This document shows positions 1 through 13,546 of a stretch of 64,000 bases of DNA, in pieces. A model generated the notes under the pieces. It saw nothing but the letters and a program-made list of their open reading frames with translations. It searched no databases and had not been told where the DNA came from. Positions within the stretch are counted from its first letter, which is position 1. The number at the start of each line of letters is the position of its first letter. The position numbers and the translations under genes are program-made. Origin of the DNA: Casuarius casuarius (lineage: Eukaryota > Chordata > Aves > Casuariiformes > Casuariidae); the NCBI GenBank assembly GCA_003342895.1, contig PTFA01000160.1, positions 624,027-688,026 on the forward strand, read 5' to 3'.

Positions 1-160
1 GAGGACCCGGGAGCGCCGGAGCTGCCTGAGCCCGGGCAGCGCCGCGGGACGGCGCCAGGGACAGGGACGGGCACAGCCCGGCGGCAGCGGGCAGCGTGCC
101 GGGGGTGATGACAGCAACGCCGCCCCGAGCCCCAGGACCCCCCGCTGCCAGCAGATTTTC
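1..160. promoter_or_regulatory. CpG-dense segment at the window edge (possible CpG island)
   Basis: The first ~150 bases are very GC-rich, with many CpG dinucleotides and runs such as GCCGCGGGACGGCGCC. The sequence turns abruptly AT-rich after about 160. This is the profile of one flank of a vertebrate CpG island, which often covers a promoter and first exon. Because the island is cut by the window edge, neither direction of transcription nor a start site can be seen. No TATA box or confident splice donor was found inside it. It may belong to a gene lying to the left of the window. Confidence 0.5.
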
Positions 161-2212
161 TAATTTCCTGCCATAGATTGAGTTACTAACACCCGGATTA
201 TGGAGGGGCTAGCTGGCAATCATCAAAACCCCAAACGCTGATGCAATCACTTTCAATTCTCTGCAAAACTTGCTCAATCCTTGAGCTTCTTCGCCAGCAT
301 TTACTCACTGCCAGCAAGTTCTGCTCTCCCGACCTCTCTCCTGCAAGCCTCATTAGCCACCGAGACGCAAAGGTCTTCAGGGACCTTTAAATCCAGTTCA
401 GTATACTGCATAAATTAACACTTCAAATCTAGAGCAAGTACGTCTTTGTAACATGATTTTTGCCAGGAGGTGAAAATTCTATGTAGTGACATCTTATCCG
501 TGAAGAATGGTTACTGCATTAAGGACACTTGGACAGTTATTAAATAACCATTCCTACCAGAAACCTGAATTTCAGTTTAAAGGCTTTACCAGTCTTCCCA
601 GCTACTCCAAGAAAGAGACGCTCCTCACCTGGCCGCCTTTCCTCCAGGTATTTCCATGCCATAAAACACACAACTGTGAGACAGACGGATGAGCTCGGGG
701 AGCCAAACACGAGCTCTGCATGGTGCTGCATCCACCGATTATGGGGGCTGCTTCTGCCCAGCGCGTGATTTTCCCCTTTAAACTTGAGACCTTTGACTGC
801 TGTTACTGGATTCACACATACACGCACAAATCTAACGTGCACGGATGCGCGTGTCTGCAGGAGAGGAACGGAGAGGCTTCAGAAAAGCAGCCCCAAAGGT
901 CACCGACTTGGTTCCTCTCCCAAGGACAAACCCTACGGGATTGAAGCAGCGCTCAGACAGCGGAGAACAACAAACTCCTTTCCTGCATCACTAGCTAAAG
1001 CAGGGGCTCGTTAAGCAGGAGGTCATGATGGTCCCTATCAAAAGCAATGACCATCAGCGGCCGCTCTGCTTGTGCCGTGCAGGGAGCAGGCAGGTTGAGA
1101 ACGAGGGAATTTGGTCTCCAAGTGCTCTCCGACAGGGCAGTATTGACACCATTTTGGTGCATGATTTTCCTTCCAAAAGGTAGGATTACAATTTACTGTA
1201 CAGAGGCTATAAACTCATTACACAGGTGCTAAAGCCAGTGTAAAACTTTGGTTGCTATTCAACCCCACCTGTCCACAGGTAGATCTGAATTTAATACAAC
1301 TCTTGAGGTTTTGTCCTTTGGCTCCTTGCTGCAACGATGCCGTGCGACCAAAGGAAGCAAAATCAGGCCCCGTGAACCACTCCAGGGCAGCCTGGGATCT
1401 GGCAGGGGTCCCCTCCACCCCCTGAACGCAATCACAGTGATAAAACACATGGAAAAAGCAGTGACAAGTAAAAGCAGGCACTTATGGACCTAAGGGAGGA
1501 CTACTTACAGTGCAGGATGGGGAACAACTGCATGCTCTCATTTACGCTCAAAAAACGACAGAACTAAGTTTTCTTGGTAAACTGAGAAGACAAACCAACG
1601 TCCTCGCCGTGTTTTATAGCATCATGCATCTGAGTGCGCTAACCCACACAAAGACTGCGACAGCGTGAGTGAAAGGATGCGCTGCTGTGGCTGCTGAGGA
1701 TATCTCAAAGCAGGAGACTTGATGAGCAAAAAGACTGAAACTTGATTTAAATCAAGTCGAAACACTGTCAACCTAGTCTGAGAAACACATCACATTAACT
1801 CAGGTTAAAATGTCAATGAAATCACCAGTACTGCTTCTGAGTGCCATTACTGCTTGGCTCTCCTATTTGAGCTTCACAAAGCATGAACAAATAAAAGCAC
1901 TCAAAATTACATGTTTGTGGAACCAGCATGTTGAAATGTGCAGCTTCACTCAAAAAAAAAAGAAATCCTAACTCACTTCAATGAAGTGACATGAACTGCT
2001 TCTGGCACTAATGTTAAAAATGAAATCTTCCATTTTAAGCAAATTTTGTAATGGCACAACACTAATTGTTTCAAAACAAACATGTTTCATTTTATTGTTA
2101 TTATGAATGCAATTTTAATACAACATCCAAAATTTTGTATTAAAACATAAACGTTGCTGAAAATAATTCTTCACACGTCTGAAAGCTGACGATCAGTAAG
2201 GAAAGTTTCCTT
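161..2212. other. Non-genic stretch, no recognisable gene
   Basis: This is ordinary mixed-composition vertebrate DNA that becomes AT-rich between about 1,780 and 2,200. Short open frames on both strands show no recognisable protein family. The only structure I could pick out is a perfect 18-bp palindrome at 1740-1757. A 38-nt splice-flanked open stretch near 1508-1545 on the minus strand (GTAAGT donor, T-rich acceptor) was noticed but is too short to separate from chance. Confidence 0.5.
1740..1757. repeat. Perfect 18-bp palindrome
   Basis: ACTTGATTTAAATCAAGT equals its own reverse complement over all 18 bases. It could be a binding site for a dimeric transcription factor; the half-site TTGATTTAAA resembles no factor I can name with confidence. 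It may equally be a chance feature. No tandem copies or flanking repeats accompany it. Confidence 0.8.
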
Positions 2213-2445
2213 GGGCATCTCTTTTCGACCGCTGTTGGGAGCGGACGAGGCGGCTCCAGCAGCGTTTGGCTCGGCGCAGCGCGGCCGGTCCTGCGAGCGA
2301 GCACTTCACAGCGCTTTAAGCCCAGCCGGGCGCAGGGTCACGGGTCCGTGGGGAGCAGGCGGACGCGCAACAGCTCGACTCCACGCCAGCCTGCCGCTCC
2401 GCTCAGTCCCCGAGCACGGCCCCTCCGCAGGCTCAGTTCCCCTCC
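2213..2445. promoter_or_regulatory. Compact CpG-rich pocket
   Basis: Roughly 230 bases carry dense CpGs (for example GGCTCGGCGCAGCGCGGCCGG) between strongly AT-rich flanks. It has no clear TATA box, poly(A) signal or consensus splice donor at its edges. A plus-strand open frame runs through it, as expected when stop codons are rare in GC-rich DNA, and it encodes nothing recognisable. It may be a small unmethylated regulatory island, or a GC-biased recombination scar of the kind common in bird genomes. The choice between these cannot be made from sequence. Confidence 0.45.
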
Positions 2446-5400
2446 ACGAATGACATTTTCCTTCTTTGCATTTGCATTAAGAGCTGAGAATGCATATTTG
2501 TTGCAACGGCATTCGGAATAAACACCACAGTATTTCTTCTTCGCCTCGAGACCTCCCGATTAAGCACTATTTTTGAGGGAGTTGTTCGGCAGCATTTTGC
2601 ACGAGCTGGGGAACCTGACTGCTCTTGGCGTGCATCCTGCAAAGCGATGGCCCGTCCCGAGGATTTTTTCCCATCTTTTCTAGGGCTGTGCTACCATTCA
2701 TTCCTTTCACCACAGTTTTCAGGGACCACTTCTGGATCTGAGAGGATAACTTCCAAAATATTTATATATGTCAAGTTGTCATTTTAAGAGTTGGGAGGTG
2801 ACAAAAGCAGAAGGAAACTAAATATCCCACTAAAATCGCTCTGCGCTGGGTCTTTTTAAAGGTAGCTGAATGTGCTGAAGATTAATTGTTGGGAATAAGG
2901 AATCATATTTTAGGCAGTATCTATCCAGCTATGAACTCTTAATGATAAAAGATTATTGGATAGCTTCAGTGTTACGTTATGGGCAGGGAAAAGAACAGCA
3001 GCAGCACTATTCAGGCTGATATGCTTCTGGCATATTCTTGTCAAAATTCAGACTGTCAGGACCTGGAGACACAGAGAACCTTGAGCATCACTTACTACTA
3101 AATAACAAAGGACTGAGCTCTGATTTCCTTTTTTTTAAATTTTTTTTTTTTTTTTATTTTTTATATAAACTGCGTTTTCTTTTACTTAATTTGATTTCAG
3201 AACTCTTCATTACCAACATAAAGAATATTTTCTATAATTACTTGGTAATGTTCTTCAAGTACTGTTCCACTGTTACCTTAAAAAAAATCCCTGGGATTCC
3301 AATGGGAAAAGCAACTTAAAATGAAAATGAGAAATTACAGAACATGTTAACTTAATGCTCTTTCTTTGGAAGAGATGTGAGGTGAGAAAGCATAGCTTAC
3401 TGAAACTAATAAGAAAGGTAAAAATATATATAACTTGCTTAGCACTCATATCAGAATGGAATAAGAGTATTCTTAAAAGTCAAACACAATAGGTACATTC
3501 TTCAAAAATGTCACTGGGTTTTTTAGGGAAACGCGACATCAGTCCGATGCTTGAGCCGGCACTAAAAGGAACTGGCAAGTCCCCAAAGCTGCAGAGAACT
3601 GATTTTTGCCACTTCTGCGTTCGCAGAGCTAGAGACTACGTCTGAGGAGCCCAACAAGCACGTACCTGTTTCCAGAACAGAAGTATTTGCTCCCACATAA
3701 TTAAGTAATAGCTGTATAAAAGTTTGGAACGATCACTGTTCCCCTCCCTCCAACCTAAAGCCTCAAATTACCTTAATTTTAGAAACACCATGTAAATCTA
3801 TTATGACTCTGTACTTTCAATCAAGAAAATAAAGTCACTGGAGGATGCTTAAAAGGTCAAAAAGTGAAGAGAAAAATAATCCCAAGGGAAAACATACCTT
3901 AAAATAACCTGTAAAACAATAGTAAAAGCATGCCTTACCAGAATGAATCAGTTATACCTTGGTTTCTCTCAGCAAAATAAAGAAAAACAAAGGCCTGCAT
4001 ACAAAAGCACTTATTTTCTCTGCAGCAACATGCCGAATCCTCTCTGGAAACGCCGAACAATAACGCTCCGGAATGTCAAAAGAACACAATAGGAATTACC
4101 AAAATAACGTCGCCTGCAGTTACACAGAAACTAATCTCTTTTGTAAAGAACGACATTCCACAGTCTACAGAAGTGAGACTAAAGACACTTCACATAATTT
4201 TTTCTTAAAAAGTACCATAAAATAGGAAGCTTTCTTCAGGATATGAAACCCAGATGTATCATGGAGTTATTACTGGATATGCAAACTATGTGCAATAAAA
4301 AGCAATGCTGCGGTGCTAAAATAATTGTTACAGTTTGAATATTTAATTGCATCCCTCTGCAAATACCTTAAATAACACGCATCCCTCAAAAATACATTTT
4401 ATAGGCATGAAGACCCACTAGAAACCAAGGGAACCTATTTCAGTGGGCTCAAACAGCATGAAGATGAGAGGGGTGAAAAAATACAACCCAATCTATGTAA
4501 TCATGTGCAAATGGCACATTTTTTCCTTAGGCGGAACGGTCCATAGGAAGAACTAAGATTTTTACCTAAAAGCAACAGAATTGCAAAAAGCTGACAAGCT
4601 TTTGGGTGCACAAACCCTAATCCTGAAGAAGCCTTACGCTCCTGCCTGAGCTCCACCAACAGCAAGAGCCTCCCGGCCGTGTCACTCTGGATGAGGCTAA
4701 ATGACTGCACGTGTACACAATTTTGGTTTCCAAAAAGCGTTAGCATGATGGGGCAAAAAAGCAGCTGAAAGGTCAGGTTACAGGTTTACGGGAGCCCCTT
4801 AGAACAAAAAGCAATACTACCTGCAGCCTGTTCTGGGTTCGCTTTTCACATTAGGTAAGTTATCGAGATGCATTTTGGAATATACCTCCTATGCATTCTT
4901 ACAATGTGACTCAAAGCAAATTCATTATGTTAAAAACAAAAAAACACCCTGATCTGCATGCTGTACTACTTAGAGTTTGCTTCTAATTAATAATGAGAAT
5001 GCTGGACCAGTCAGCTTTAGATCTAGTCAAAAACCTCACGCTCTCCTGCAGCACAGTATCTCAAAGCACCAGAGAACAAGCATGAAATCATCCTCTTACA
5101 TTACTGTTTAATGTTATTGTTAAAGTCAAATTGCCTCATTCATTTGCAGTTTCGGAGATTATTAGCATGAGAAGAGTAATAACCTAACTAAGCTCTTTAG
5201 AGACATTCTTTGCAAGTAGTGCTGTCGCTTTTCTGGCACTCTGAAGTTCAGCAGTCGGAGTTTGCGGTTCAGAATAACAGCAAATTGAGCATTAACCCCA
5301 TTGTCCTACATCAGAAATATCCCTGTGGTATCACGTGGTGAAAAAAGCCAAACAGATTATTTATTTCCGAGCAGACTAGAAAAGAAGTTCTGCGAGTAGC

Positions 5401-8400
5401 TTTGTTTTACTGAAAAAAGCATTCAACGTACTTTAAGCCTTGCTTTTGTCACCATTACTTTTCCTTATGAAAACGCAAGAAGTGAAAGAGTAAACAATTC
5501 ACATTTAAGCATGATAAAACATGACAAAAATTTACACAAGGAGTCTTGTTTGCAAGACGCCACAGTTCTGAATGCAAAATTCTTGTAACATGATACATAT
5601 CATGAGATAAAACATGGCCAGAGGTAGTAAACGAGAAAGTAACAACTAAAATTTCTATAAACCGTAATTCTCAAATCCCATCTTACACCTCCAAATCTTC
5701 TCTTTTCAGCCCAACTCCTCTGCACACTTCCCTTCCAGGGGATTTGAAGTAGGTTACATTCGGTCCCCTCCAAATCCCCCACTGGCTTCTTTTCTGCACG
5801 AAAGCTCCTTCAAGACCGTCCATAACTCTTCCTAGCCCTATTGCTCCATCCCTCTCATCGCTCCCTGTCGTCCTTCCTCCACGGTGCTCCGACGCCAGCA
5901 GGCCGCTCTTTTCGCCAGCTATTCACACTGAAGCCTGAGGCCCCAAAGGCACAAAACATCAGCTTTGAATTGATAGGAAAAACACAATTCCCCCCATTCT
6001 AATCTGCACGTAATGATCCCGACTGAGGCTTTTTGGACTCAACAGTAATCTTCAATTTATTTTTATTCTTTACCTCCCAAAGCTATGAGATAAAGCGATT
6101 CTGTTATCTCCATCTTCTACCTAGAGAATTAAGGCATCGGAGATACCACGCAGCTTATCCAGACCCACACGGGAAGCCTGCGCGGGAGGAGGGCCTGGAA
6201 CGCTGCCTCCGGGCTGGGGCTGCGACGGCGGAGCCCCCTCTGTCGCAACACTCAGGAGACCCTTTGCAACGAGTGGTGACTTCGTGGCCAGCCAAGCGAG
6301 CCTGGGGCAATTACAGAATCAGACACAACCTTGGCCTAAGGGGTGGAATGGGAAGAGGTCACCCAACAGGGACCGGCGCGCTGCACCCGCTGCTGCCTCC
6401 GCGGAGAGCCAACACCCTTCTTGGTAAATCCACGGCCACGAACAGAGCGCAACCACTTTTGAGAAACAGATCTGAGTTGCTTCTGAGTGTTTCTATCCTT
6501 CGGTTGAAAAGCCTTTCAACGGAGGACTGCGCAATCATATCCTTTACATAGGGAGCCCAATGAGTCATCCTCTTGGGTCTTCTAGGCACTGTGGTAATTT
6601 AAAATTATTAAACAACGATAAAGGAGAAGGGAGCATATTTTCCTAAGTTTTAATTGGTATTTTGTTATTCAGGAAAGCCACTGTATTTTTCAGCACAGAT
6701 CATTAAACCGATTGCCAATTTATCAATTCAATCCTTGCTACAAACTGACCAACATAGTGAATTAATAGCCACTAGAGGCTATAACGCAACTCAAACTTTC
6801 CTTCAGAACTGAACCACTACCAAAAGCTTTAGTCTTCATTCTTCCTTTTTATGGGCAGCATTTGTTAGGGAATGGGACAAGACCTTCACGGAACACTGGC
6901 AGAGCAGCGCGCAATCCTGCCGGAAAAGGATCTGCGTCCAGCTGCCTGGCCCACAGTCCCGGGCACCGCGAGCCAGAGCCGCTGCCGAGGTGAAGACTAA
7001 TCCTTGTCCTTGGGTGACCCGGGCAGCACAATACCATCCCACAGCTCGTACTGGGAAGGAGGAGCTAGTCCAAGAGAAGGCCTGCAAGGGAGAAATTTCT
7101 TCATTAACATAGAGAGCTCCTCCAGGGTAGGGAGCAGAGTAGGAAAAACAGATTAAAAGAGGCCACTTCAGGAAAGGATTTCTCTCTCAGTGCGTATGAC
7201 CAACTTTACAACGTTAAATAACCCGGAAGACTCTGTCCTTTCCATCTTTTCAAATAATTGCTGGACGCCTAAACATATCAATACTGTCTTTTTTCAGAGA
7301 GGACTTTTTTCTCCCAAATTTTTATCTCAGCAGAAAATAGGTCGTTTTCTAACTAGAGCTTTTAATACTAGTCCTAGCTATACAGCAGTGGTTTTATTTC
7401 CACATGCTGAAAACTCCCACAATTACAGCGACCAAGCTTTCACTAGGAAAACTAGTATCCTCTCAGAATGAAAGGAAACTAGAACAAGACTAAATATTTT
7501 AAATGATAGTACCTGCTTTCAGCAGTCCTAATTGGGAATAGTGACAGGACTTGGTCTTGGCACTGACTTTGGAAGCAAGGGAAAGTCTTCTCCTGCGAAG
7601 GCTCTCTCTTGGCCTGGGGACATAGAGTGTTTATTATCCAAGCTATGATTGCTCTTCCATATCTCCAGCTGCTGATACACGATTTTAGCCTGGCAAGAGA
7701 GTTTCACTCATGCGAAAATCTCAGCCACAGTTTTTAAGGCATGCACTATATAGACACAGCTGAGGAGACAAAACTTCAGAAGCTAAAGTCAGAGCTACAG
7801 ACTACAGGCAAGACGAAAGCAGTTCTGTGACAACATCTAGATCAAGTAGCTTTGGAGAACAACTCCTTATGCAACTAATGTCAAGGTTTCCACTAGCAGC
7901 CACCTCCGGGCTGCAGGTCAAAGCATCAGAGCTGTTAACGCTCATGCAGAAGGTCCCTCCATGCATCTGGAAATGGAGAGCGCTGACTGTGGGCATGGGG
8001 CTTTGCAGCACGTGCAGATGGCTAGCCAAGGGTTTTGCTGGGGCATGTCTAAAACAGAAGTCAACCGCAAGAGCACTGGCTTCAATGAACAACTCTAAGG
8101 GTGACTTTCTCTGCACTTTAAAAAAAAGAATAGAAAATAAAGGTATAAGCAAAGGGAACACCTGACCCACACTGAAGATACTGCTTGCTTTTTACTTTCT
8201 GTGAACTCAGGGAAGCTGAAGCAAATGCATTTAAACTTTGGAAAGTAGGAACATGGCACCAGTAGCAAACATGAATTTCTTTTACCTGGAAGCTGGGAGG
8301 AAGAGTTCTGACATACACTCAATGCATGCAGAATAGGCCATATAAACTCAGGAAAGCCAGTTTTTGTCGTATTTTTTCTAGTCTTGTCAGTCTTTGGCAA

Positions 8401-9330
8401 GGTCTTGTATACAATTGCTGGTTCTCCATATAAAATTTGTTTTCAGAATAAAACGGAACCAGTTACAGATTCCAAATTCCTCAGTTACACACACACGTGC
8501 AGCTTTAACTGACTTTGTAAGAGCACTTGAGTACCCGAGACCTAAATCTGGTAACAAAGCAACATAATCTTGAGCCTAAAAGACTGGTTTGGTTTACAAG
8601 GCTGCTTGTCTCAAGACACACTTCTGTTTCGGTCTGTATTTTAGTTGCTGACTCCTAAGTGAAAGCTTCATCCAAGGGTACTATGCTGTTAATGCTCCAA
8701 CTAGACACAAACCTGAGGGAATCATATACTACACCTAATATAAAGCAATGGTTTAGTTTTTCAATTTATTACACCTGTTGGCACTGAAAGAGCTAAAAAC
8801 ACAACCCAGATGTTAGGTAAAACAAGGTCAAAGTGAAGTTTAACACCATATACAAAGACACCTGCACTAAATATTTTAATGGTAGCAAGACTAAGAGATT
8901 CCTGCTTGAGATTTCCATATCCTGGTACAGTAGACCTGCCGTAAGTTCTGGGAACATATTGGTTAAACTGCTGAAAAGTATCAATATCAGTTTAAGGTAA
9001 GGAGCCTAAATCAGTTCCTTTTGTTTCCCAAGGAAATCAGACTTAGCTGTGAACCAGAGCCAGACAAAGATCTGCTGTCTATTACCACAAATTCTCAGTT
9101 TTTCACATTTTAATTAGCCTTCATGGTCTTTTTCAATCCCCTTTTCAGCCAGCTGGGCTACTTCCCCCTCCATATGTAGGTCACAGCTTCTTCTCTTACA
9201 TACCCATGGTAATTTTTTTCTTATTTTAGCATTCTATATCATCAAAGCATTTGTGCGCTGCTATAAAGCACTGAGCACGCTTGCTTTGGAAGGGGGTGGA
9301 GGGGAACACTATACGCTGAAATGTCTCTAT
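2446..9330. other. Non-genic stretch, AT-rich with no recognisable gene
   Basis: This is mostly AT-rich sequence with a T-rich run near 3,129-3,162. A GC-richer patch at about 6,120-6,420 contains a 172-codon plus-strand frame (6033-6551) that begins at a non-ATG codon and has no recognisable motif. A patch near 7,800-8,165 is open on both strands at once, which argues that neither frame is selected. No interspersed repeat was identified here. Confidence 0.45.
3129..3162. repeat. T-rich low-complexity run
   Basis: Eight T, three A, sixteen T, one A and six T follow one another. This is a simple homopolymer-type tract. It may be the decayed poly(A) end of a minus-strand retroposed element, but no element body was recognised beside it. 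Confidence 0.85.
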
Positions 9331-9396
9331 TTTAGCCCTATTTCCTCCTTTTGTCTGTTTTTCTCCATCTGTGCCTTTGCTCATGCTTTCTCACAG

Positions 9397-9534
9397 CCTG
9401 GATCTTCTCCAGTATGTCCAGAACAGCAAGAAATCAACAGCATAAACCTCCTTGAAGCAGTAATGCCTCTAAAATGTCCTAACATTAGGCATCAAGCCAG
9501 CAAAGAGCTTCAGGGCCTGCTCTATGCCCTGTGA
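9397..9534 (+). CDS. Candidate terminal coding exon (unverified)
   Basis: An exceptionally long pyrimidine tract (about 9,331-9,390) ends in TTTCTCACAG, a textbook 3' splice site. The frame continuing from the AG is open for 45 codons and ends at TGA (9532-9534). The peptide starts PGSSPVCPEQQEINS and ends KELQGLLYAL; I recognise no domain, signal or membrane segment in it. The other two frames close earlier. There is no AATAAA shortly after the stop, and no partner exon with matching phase could be fixed. It may be a real last exon of an unseen gene, part of a noncoding RNA, or chance. Confidence 0.15.
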   Translation, partial: PGSSPVCPEQQEINSINLLEAVMPLKCPNIRHQASKELQGLLYAL

Positions 9535-12500
9535 AACTAGAGACTGGAGTCTCTCAAACCTACAAAAGCTCGTATCCAAGCACAGCTATGTCTTCTCAGG
9601 AGGCAATTTCCTTTTACTATGTTTGAAATCTTTTTTTTTAAGAACACCCGACACGTTATACTAGCCATGACGGACCACTGAGTCCGTGTTGCCTCCACAA
9701 CTGAATACCATCACCTGTAACACACCAGAGAGAGCAGAAGATGCAGTTTTCCTACTCCCCACTAAAGCGTGCTTCTCTTCCACTCAATGGCCTCTGTTTG
9801 CACCACCTTCAGATGTTTCTCCTAAGAGAAGGGAGCTCTGAAGCACTATCATCTCAGACAGCTGAGCAGACTGGCTTCTTGAAAGAATAATGAGTTAACT
9901 CTTTTCTGGAGGCCACCTCCAAAGCAGGTAACCCTGATGGTGATAAAGCCATCTCTTCTTGCAAAAACTAACGAACCAGCAGAAGATGGACAACTGGATC
10001 GTGCTCTGGAGCGTTCCACTGAAGATACGGCTGCAGTACCTGAACAGATTACATTTTTAAGTTCTCTGGTATTTTTCCATTTATCTTTCAAAGTTCTACA
10101 CATACAAATCCATTACTTGAGCTGCTACTAGTTACAGTGAAGTATGGATTTGGATTTTCTCATTGAAATGATCCCTGAAGTAGAAAGTTACAGGACATTT
10201 GTCAAACATCGGAAAGTCAAGAGTCTGAGGAATTGATACTTTCTTCGCAAACTTAATTCTGCCCTTGATATTAGAGATCTACTGCTACCCTCTTCTTCCC
10301 TAAATGAAACTCGCTGTTTTCTCTGTGAGGATCACAGCTCCAAACCAGCACTCCTCCTCCCAACCACACGGTGCCAGCCACAGAGCACAAGGGACGAGGA
10401 CGTCATCTCCGCACGCTGCATCAGCCCGCGCTGTCATTCCTGGGGAACCGACCATCTAGTCCGGTGGGGGAAGCTTGGCCACGGCTGCCGTGCCGGGGGA
10501 TCGGACACCCGTGATATATTCTCGCTTCCTTAGGCCAGAAGACGGGGTAGGGGATGGAAAGTCAGGTGTGTAACTCGGTTTGCCAGTGTTTAAAGTTTAA
10601 GGATTATACTCAGGTTCTGTAAGATCCTGAACAGTTACCAGATCCACATAACCATTCCATATCAATAATTTTTTTCCTATTTATTCCGGATTAATAGAAT
10701 TTTGAGAACTTTTGGCTCTAACCTGTTCAGGTAGATAAAGTATTTTTTAATATTTATTTTTCCTTGCTCCACAACAAAACAAAAACAAAGAGACTTCCTG
10801 TTAGAGGGCATTTTTATTTTCAGCCTACGGGTTTTAAAAGCCCATTTTCTAAAACTGGATCTTAAAATAGGCCTTCAACTTGGATTAACTTTTATGAGAT
10901 TTCATTGGAAGGAGGAAAATGGCAGGGAGAGATAAGGAGGGATTCAAATAGTCCACATGAAACTCTATTACCATTTAAAAAAACAAGTCTCCTGTAAATA
11001 TAATGTCCATTAAATAATGGATCCACTATAAAAAAAATCTGTTACAGCATAGTAACTGAGGAGAATCTCAACCAAATTATTGCCTATGCATTTCAAATAG
11101 TCTTCATATTGAAGTGAAGAAAGAGCTAGAAAAACAGGAGTAAATTACAGATAGCAACATACTTGACTAATTTTCAATTGCTGATTCATTTCCTGCAGCA
11201 GGGCATTGCCGCTCATGCAGGTTAGAAAATGCCAGCGCAGTATGTTTGGACCTGTCAAGCAGCCGAGGCGATACAGGACGAGGACGTCAGACAGCTCACA
11301 ACCCTGCGCTTGAACTGGTGGTGTAAAGCATTCTGTTCTGACTAGGAAGGTTTTGATGCCAATTCCCATAGCGGCAGGAACTCACGGTATTGTGGTGGGA
11401 CACAGTTGCTGCCAATTTATTGCTATAAAATTGATCGATTCAAATGAATTACGCCTTGTTGCCTAATTAATCAGATCCAGTGATTACTGTCGAAAGAGAC
11501 TGATCTCATACAAATGTGATCCAGGGCTTTTAAAGCATTTGTTCCCTTTCAGGGCATGGCTATGCAAACAAGTCGCCGCAAGGTAGAGCCGGGGTGTGGA
11601 TTTACAGCATGTTAACGATACCGCTGTAACGGCCAACATGCATGCCCCTACCATGCACAGGTTACAAAAGAGCTTATCCCTTAATGAGAGCACTCACCGA
11701 TGCTGTGCAAACTACATTCTTCAGATTTTCAGAAGCAAGATCTCAAGTGATTCAGCAACTCTCACACCGCGGGGTGCATCATCTCAGGTTTGTATTGCGC
11801 CTTACACAGAACAGGGAAAAAACTAGTTTCCACCAAAAAGAAACGAGGGAGATGACCTGTTCCAAGCTGCCAAAGCCACCTGGTCTACTGGCTGCAGCTC
11901 CACCTGAGCTCATCATTTGGTACATAAACAGGAACAGGACATAGCATGAGAACAGGGAGAAGGAGGAAACGTTCCCTTGTGCCTCCACTCTAGAAAGCAG
12001 AGAGCGCCAAGATAATCCTCAACTCATGGCACCTGGGAAACAAATTATTTCGTCTCCAGATAAATGCAATTCTTGCCAGAAACTGAAATTAAATTGCTGT
12101 TTATTTTCCTCCTAGTTTGGTTTCCCCTGGCTGCATTAGCTTAACTGGCAGAAGACGTTTCCTCTGGAAGCCTGCAGAGACGCCCTTGGACACCTCTCCC
12201 ACACACGCCGAACAGCCCCGGCACACGCCGCTCGTGCCAAAACCACAAGCACAAGGGGAAAAAAAAACCCAACGGTGTTTTACATATGGCTTCCTAAAGA
12301 AGTAAAGCTTGTGCTGTCACAATCTCTTGTGCCATCTCATCACCTCTCCAGACCTAGGAATCCATTGTCCTGTTTTAACCAAATAGGGAAAATAGTTTGG
12401 CAAAAGCAAACAAACAAATCAAACCCTTAAGCTCTCCAAAAGTTTCAGGATAATCAGCAGATACAACAGACACAAAACATAACGCCCCTGTCTTCGAGCG

Positions 12501-13480
12501 GAAAGCTGCAGCGTGCGTACTCCAGCAGCCGGCAGAGCACGAGGAAGAGGAGCGGCGCTCGGACACACCTTGCCCAACGCAGCACACCGCTACCGGCACA
12601 GCTCGGACCTGGGAGCACGCGGGGCCTATTGGCAAGCGCAAATTAAGAGCACAAGAAGAGAGATACGGGACAACCCCCTGGAAATAGCGTTCCATGCGTT
12701 TTGCTGCTCTTGGAGCAGCTTGCCTCCTTTAGGATCTCCGACAGCTCTATCAAGGCAAAGGCTGTTTGCTGCATTGGCAAACCAACGGGGCAGCAGCAAG
12801 TCCTCCTGACCGCACGACACGCTCCCATGCCGGACTGGCGCCCTGCCACTATGGATTTTGGGATGTACTCGGCCCTTTAATATGCTGCCTGTGCTACAGA
12901 GGTTGATCACGTGAGTGTCGTTGGGTCAGTCCACAGATTTCATACGATACCAGCATAAGAAAACAGCAGAAACCTGAGCTTTGAAAAGAAGCTAATGGTT
13001 TCCAACCAATCTAAGTAAGAAACGTTAGGATGTACTGTAGAAGTGGAGATTCCAGAAAACAATCTGGGAATAACACAGGAACTCTAATTCATTCACACCT
13101 AGATATTCCATAAAATACCGTATCTCACACAGCTGGTCCTAAATACAGGCAATGCCACATCCCGAGCCATCCTCTAGGCTGGGCTTCAGCACTGCCAAAT
13201 AACCCCGTTCCACTTGCTGGTGCCACCACACAGATTCATAATCAGAAAAACAATCTCAGTTTACTGTCCACATAAAAGCAAAGTGACTGCTGGTAATCAA
13301 AAGAAAATGCATCAAACTGCCCACTAGTTTGATCAGCGGTCAATCGAGTTCGAGTTCCAGCTCGACCAGTACTAGCAAGCACATTCTGAAGTTAACCATC
13401 GTCTTTTTAGCAAGTCAACTTGATTATGACTTTCAGTCTTCGGTTATGAGCAAAATACAGTAATACAAGAAAGGAGAGCT
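9535..13480. other. Non-genic stretch with CpG-rich pockets
   Basis: Nothing recognisable as a gene. Small CpG-richer patches occur near 10,370-10,500 and more densely at 12,485-12,860. A homeodomain-type TAATTAAT lies near 11,465. Open frames here are short and overlap one another on both strands. Confidence 0.45.
12485..12640. promoter_or_regulatory. CpG-rich pocket
   Basis: About sixteen CpGs fall in roughly 150 bases, well above the surrounding density. Two opposed open frames pass through it without recognisable products. It is shorter than a usual promoter island and has no visible core promoter element, so a promoter role is only a possibility. Confidence 0.3.
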
Positions 13481-13546
13481 GTTATTATATATTCATATAT
13501 ACATACATATAAATATATATTGTATTATATATCCTTATTATATCCT
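13481..13546. repeat. TA-rich microsatellite-like tract
   Basis: This is a stretch of interrupted TATA, CATA and ATATAT units, including ATACATACATATAAATATAT. It is an imperfect AT dinucleotide/tetranucleotide repeat, probably an old eroded microsatellite. Confidence 0.8.

Noticed and set aside
6033..6551. 172-codon plus-strand frame
   Set aside because: It starts at a non-ATG codon (TTG), has no recognisable motif, and its length is explained by the GC-rich, stop-poor patch it crosses.
7802..8170. Overlapping open frames of 112 and 122 codons on opposite strands
   Set aside because: Both frames are open over the same bases, neither shows a motif, and no splice or promoter context singles one out.
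13320..13372. tRNA-like box B (AGTTCGAGTTCC) with flanking complementary bases
   Set aside because: No box A at the right distance and no cloverleaf could be drawn.
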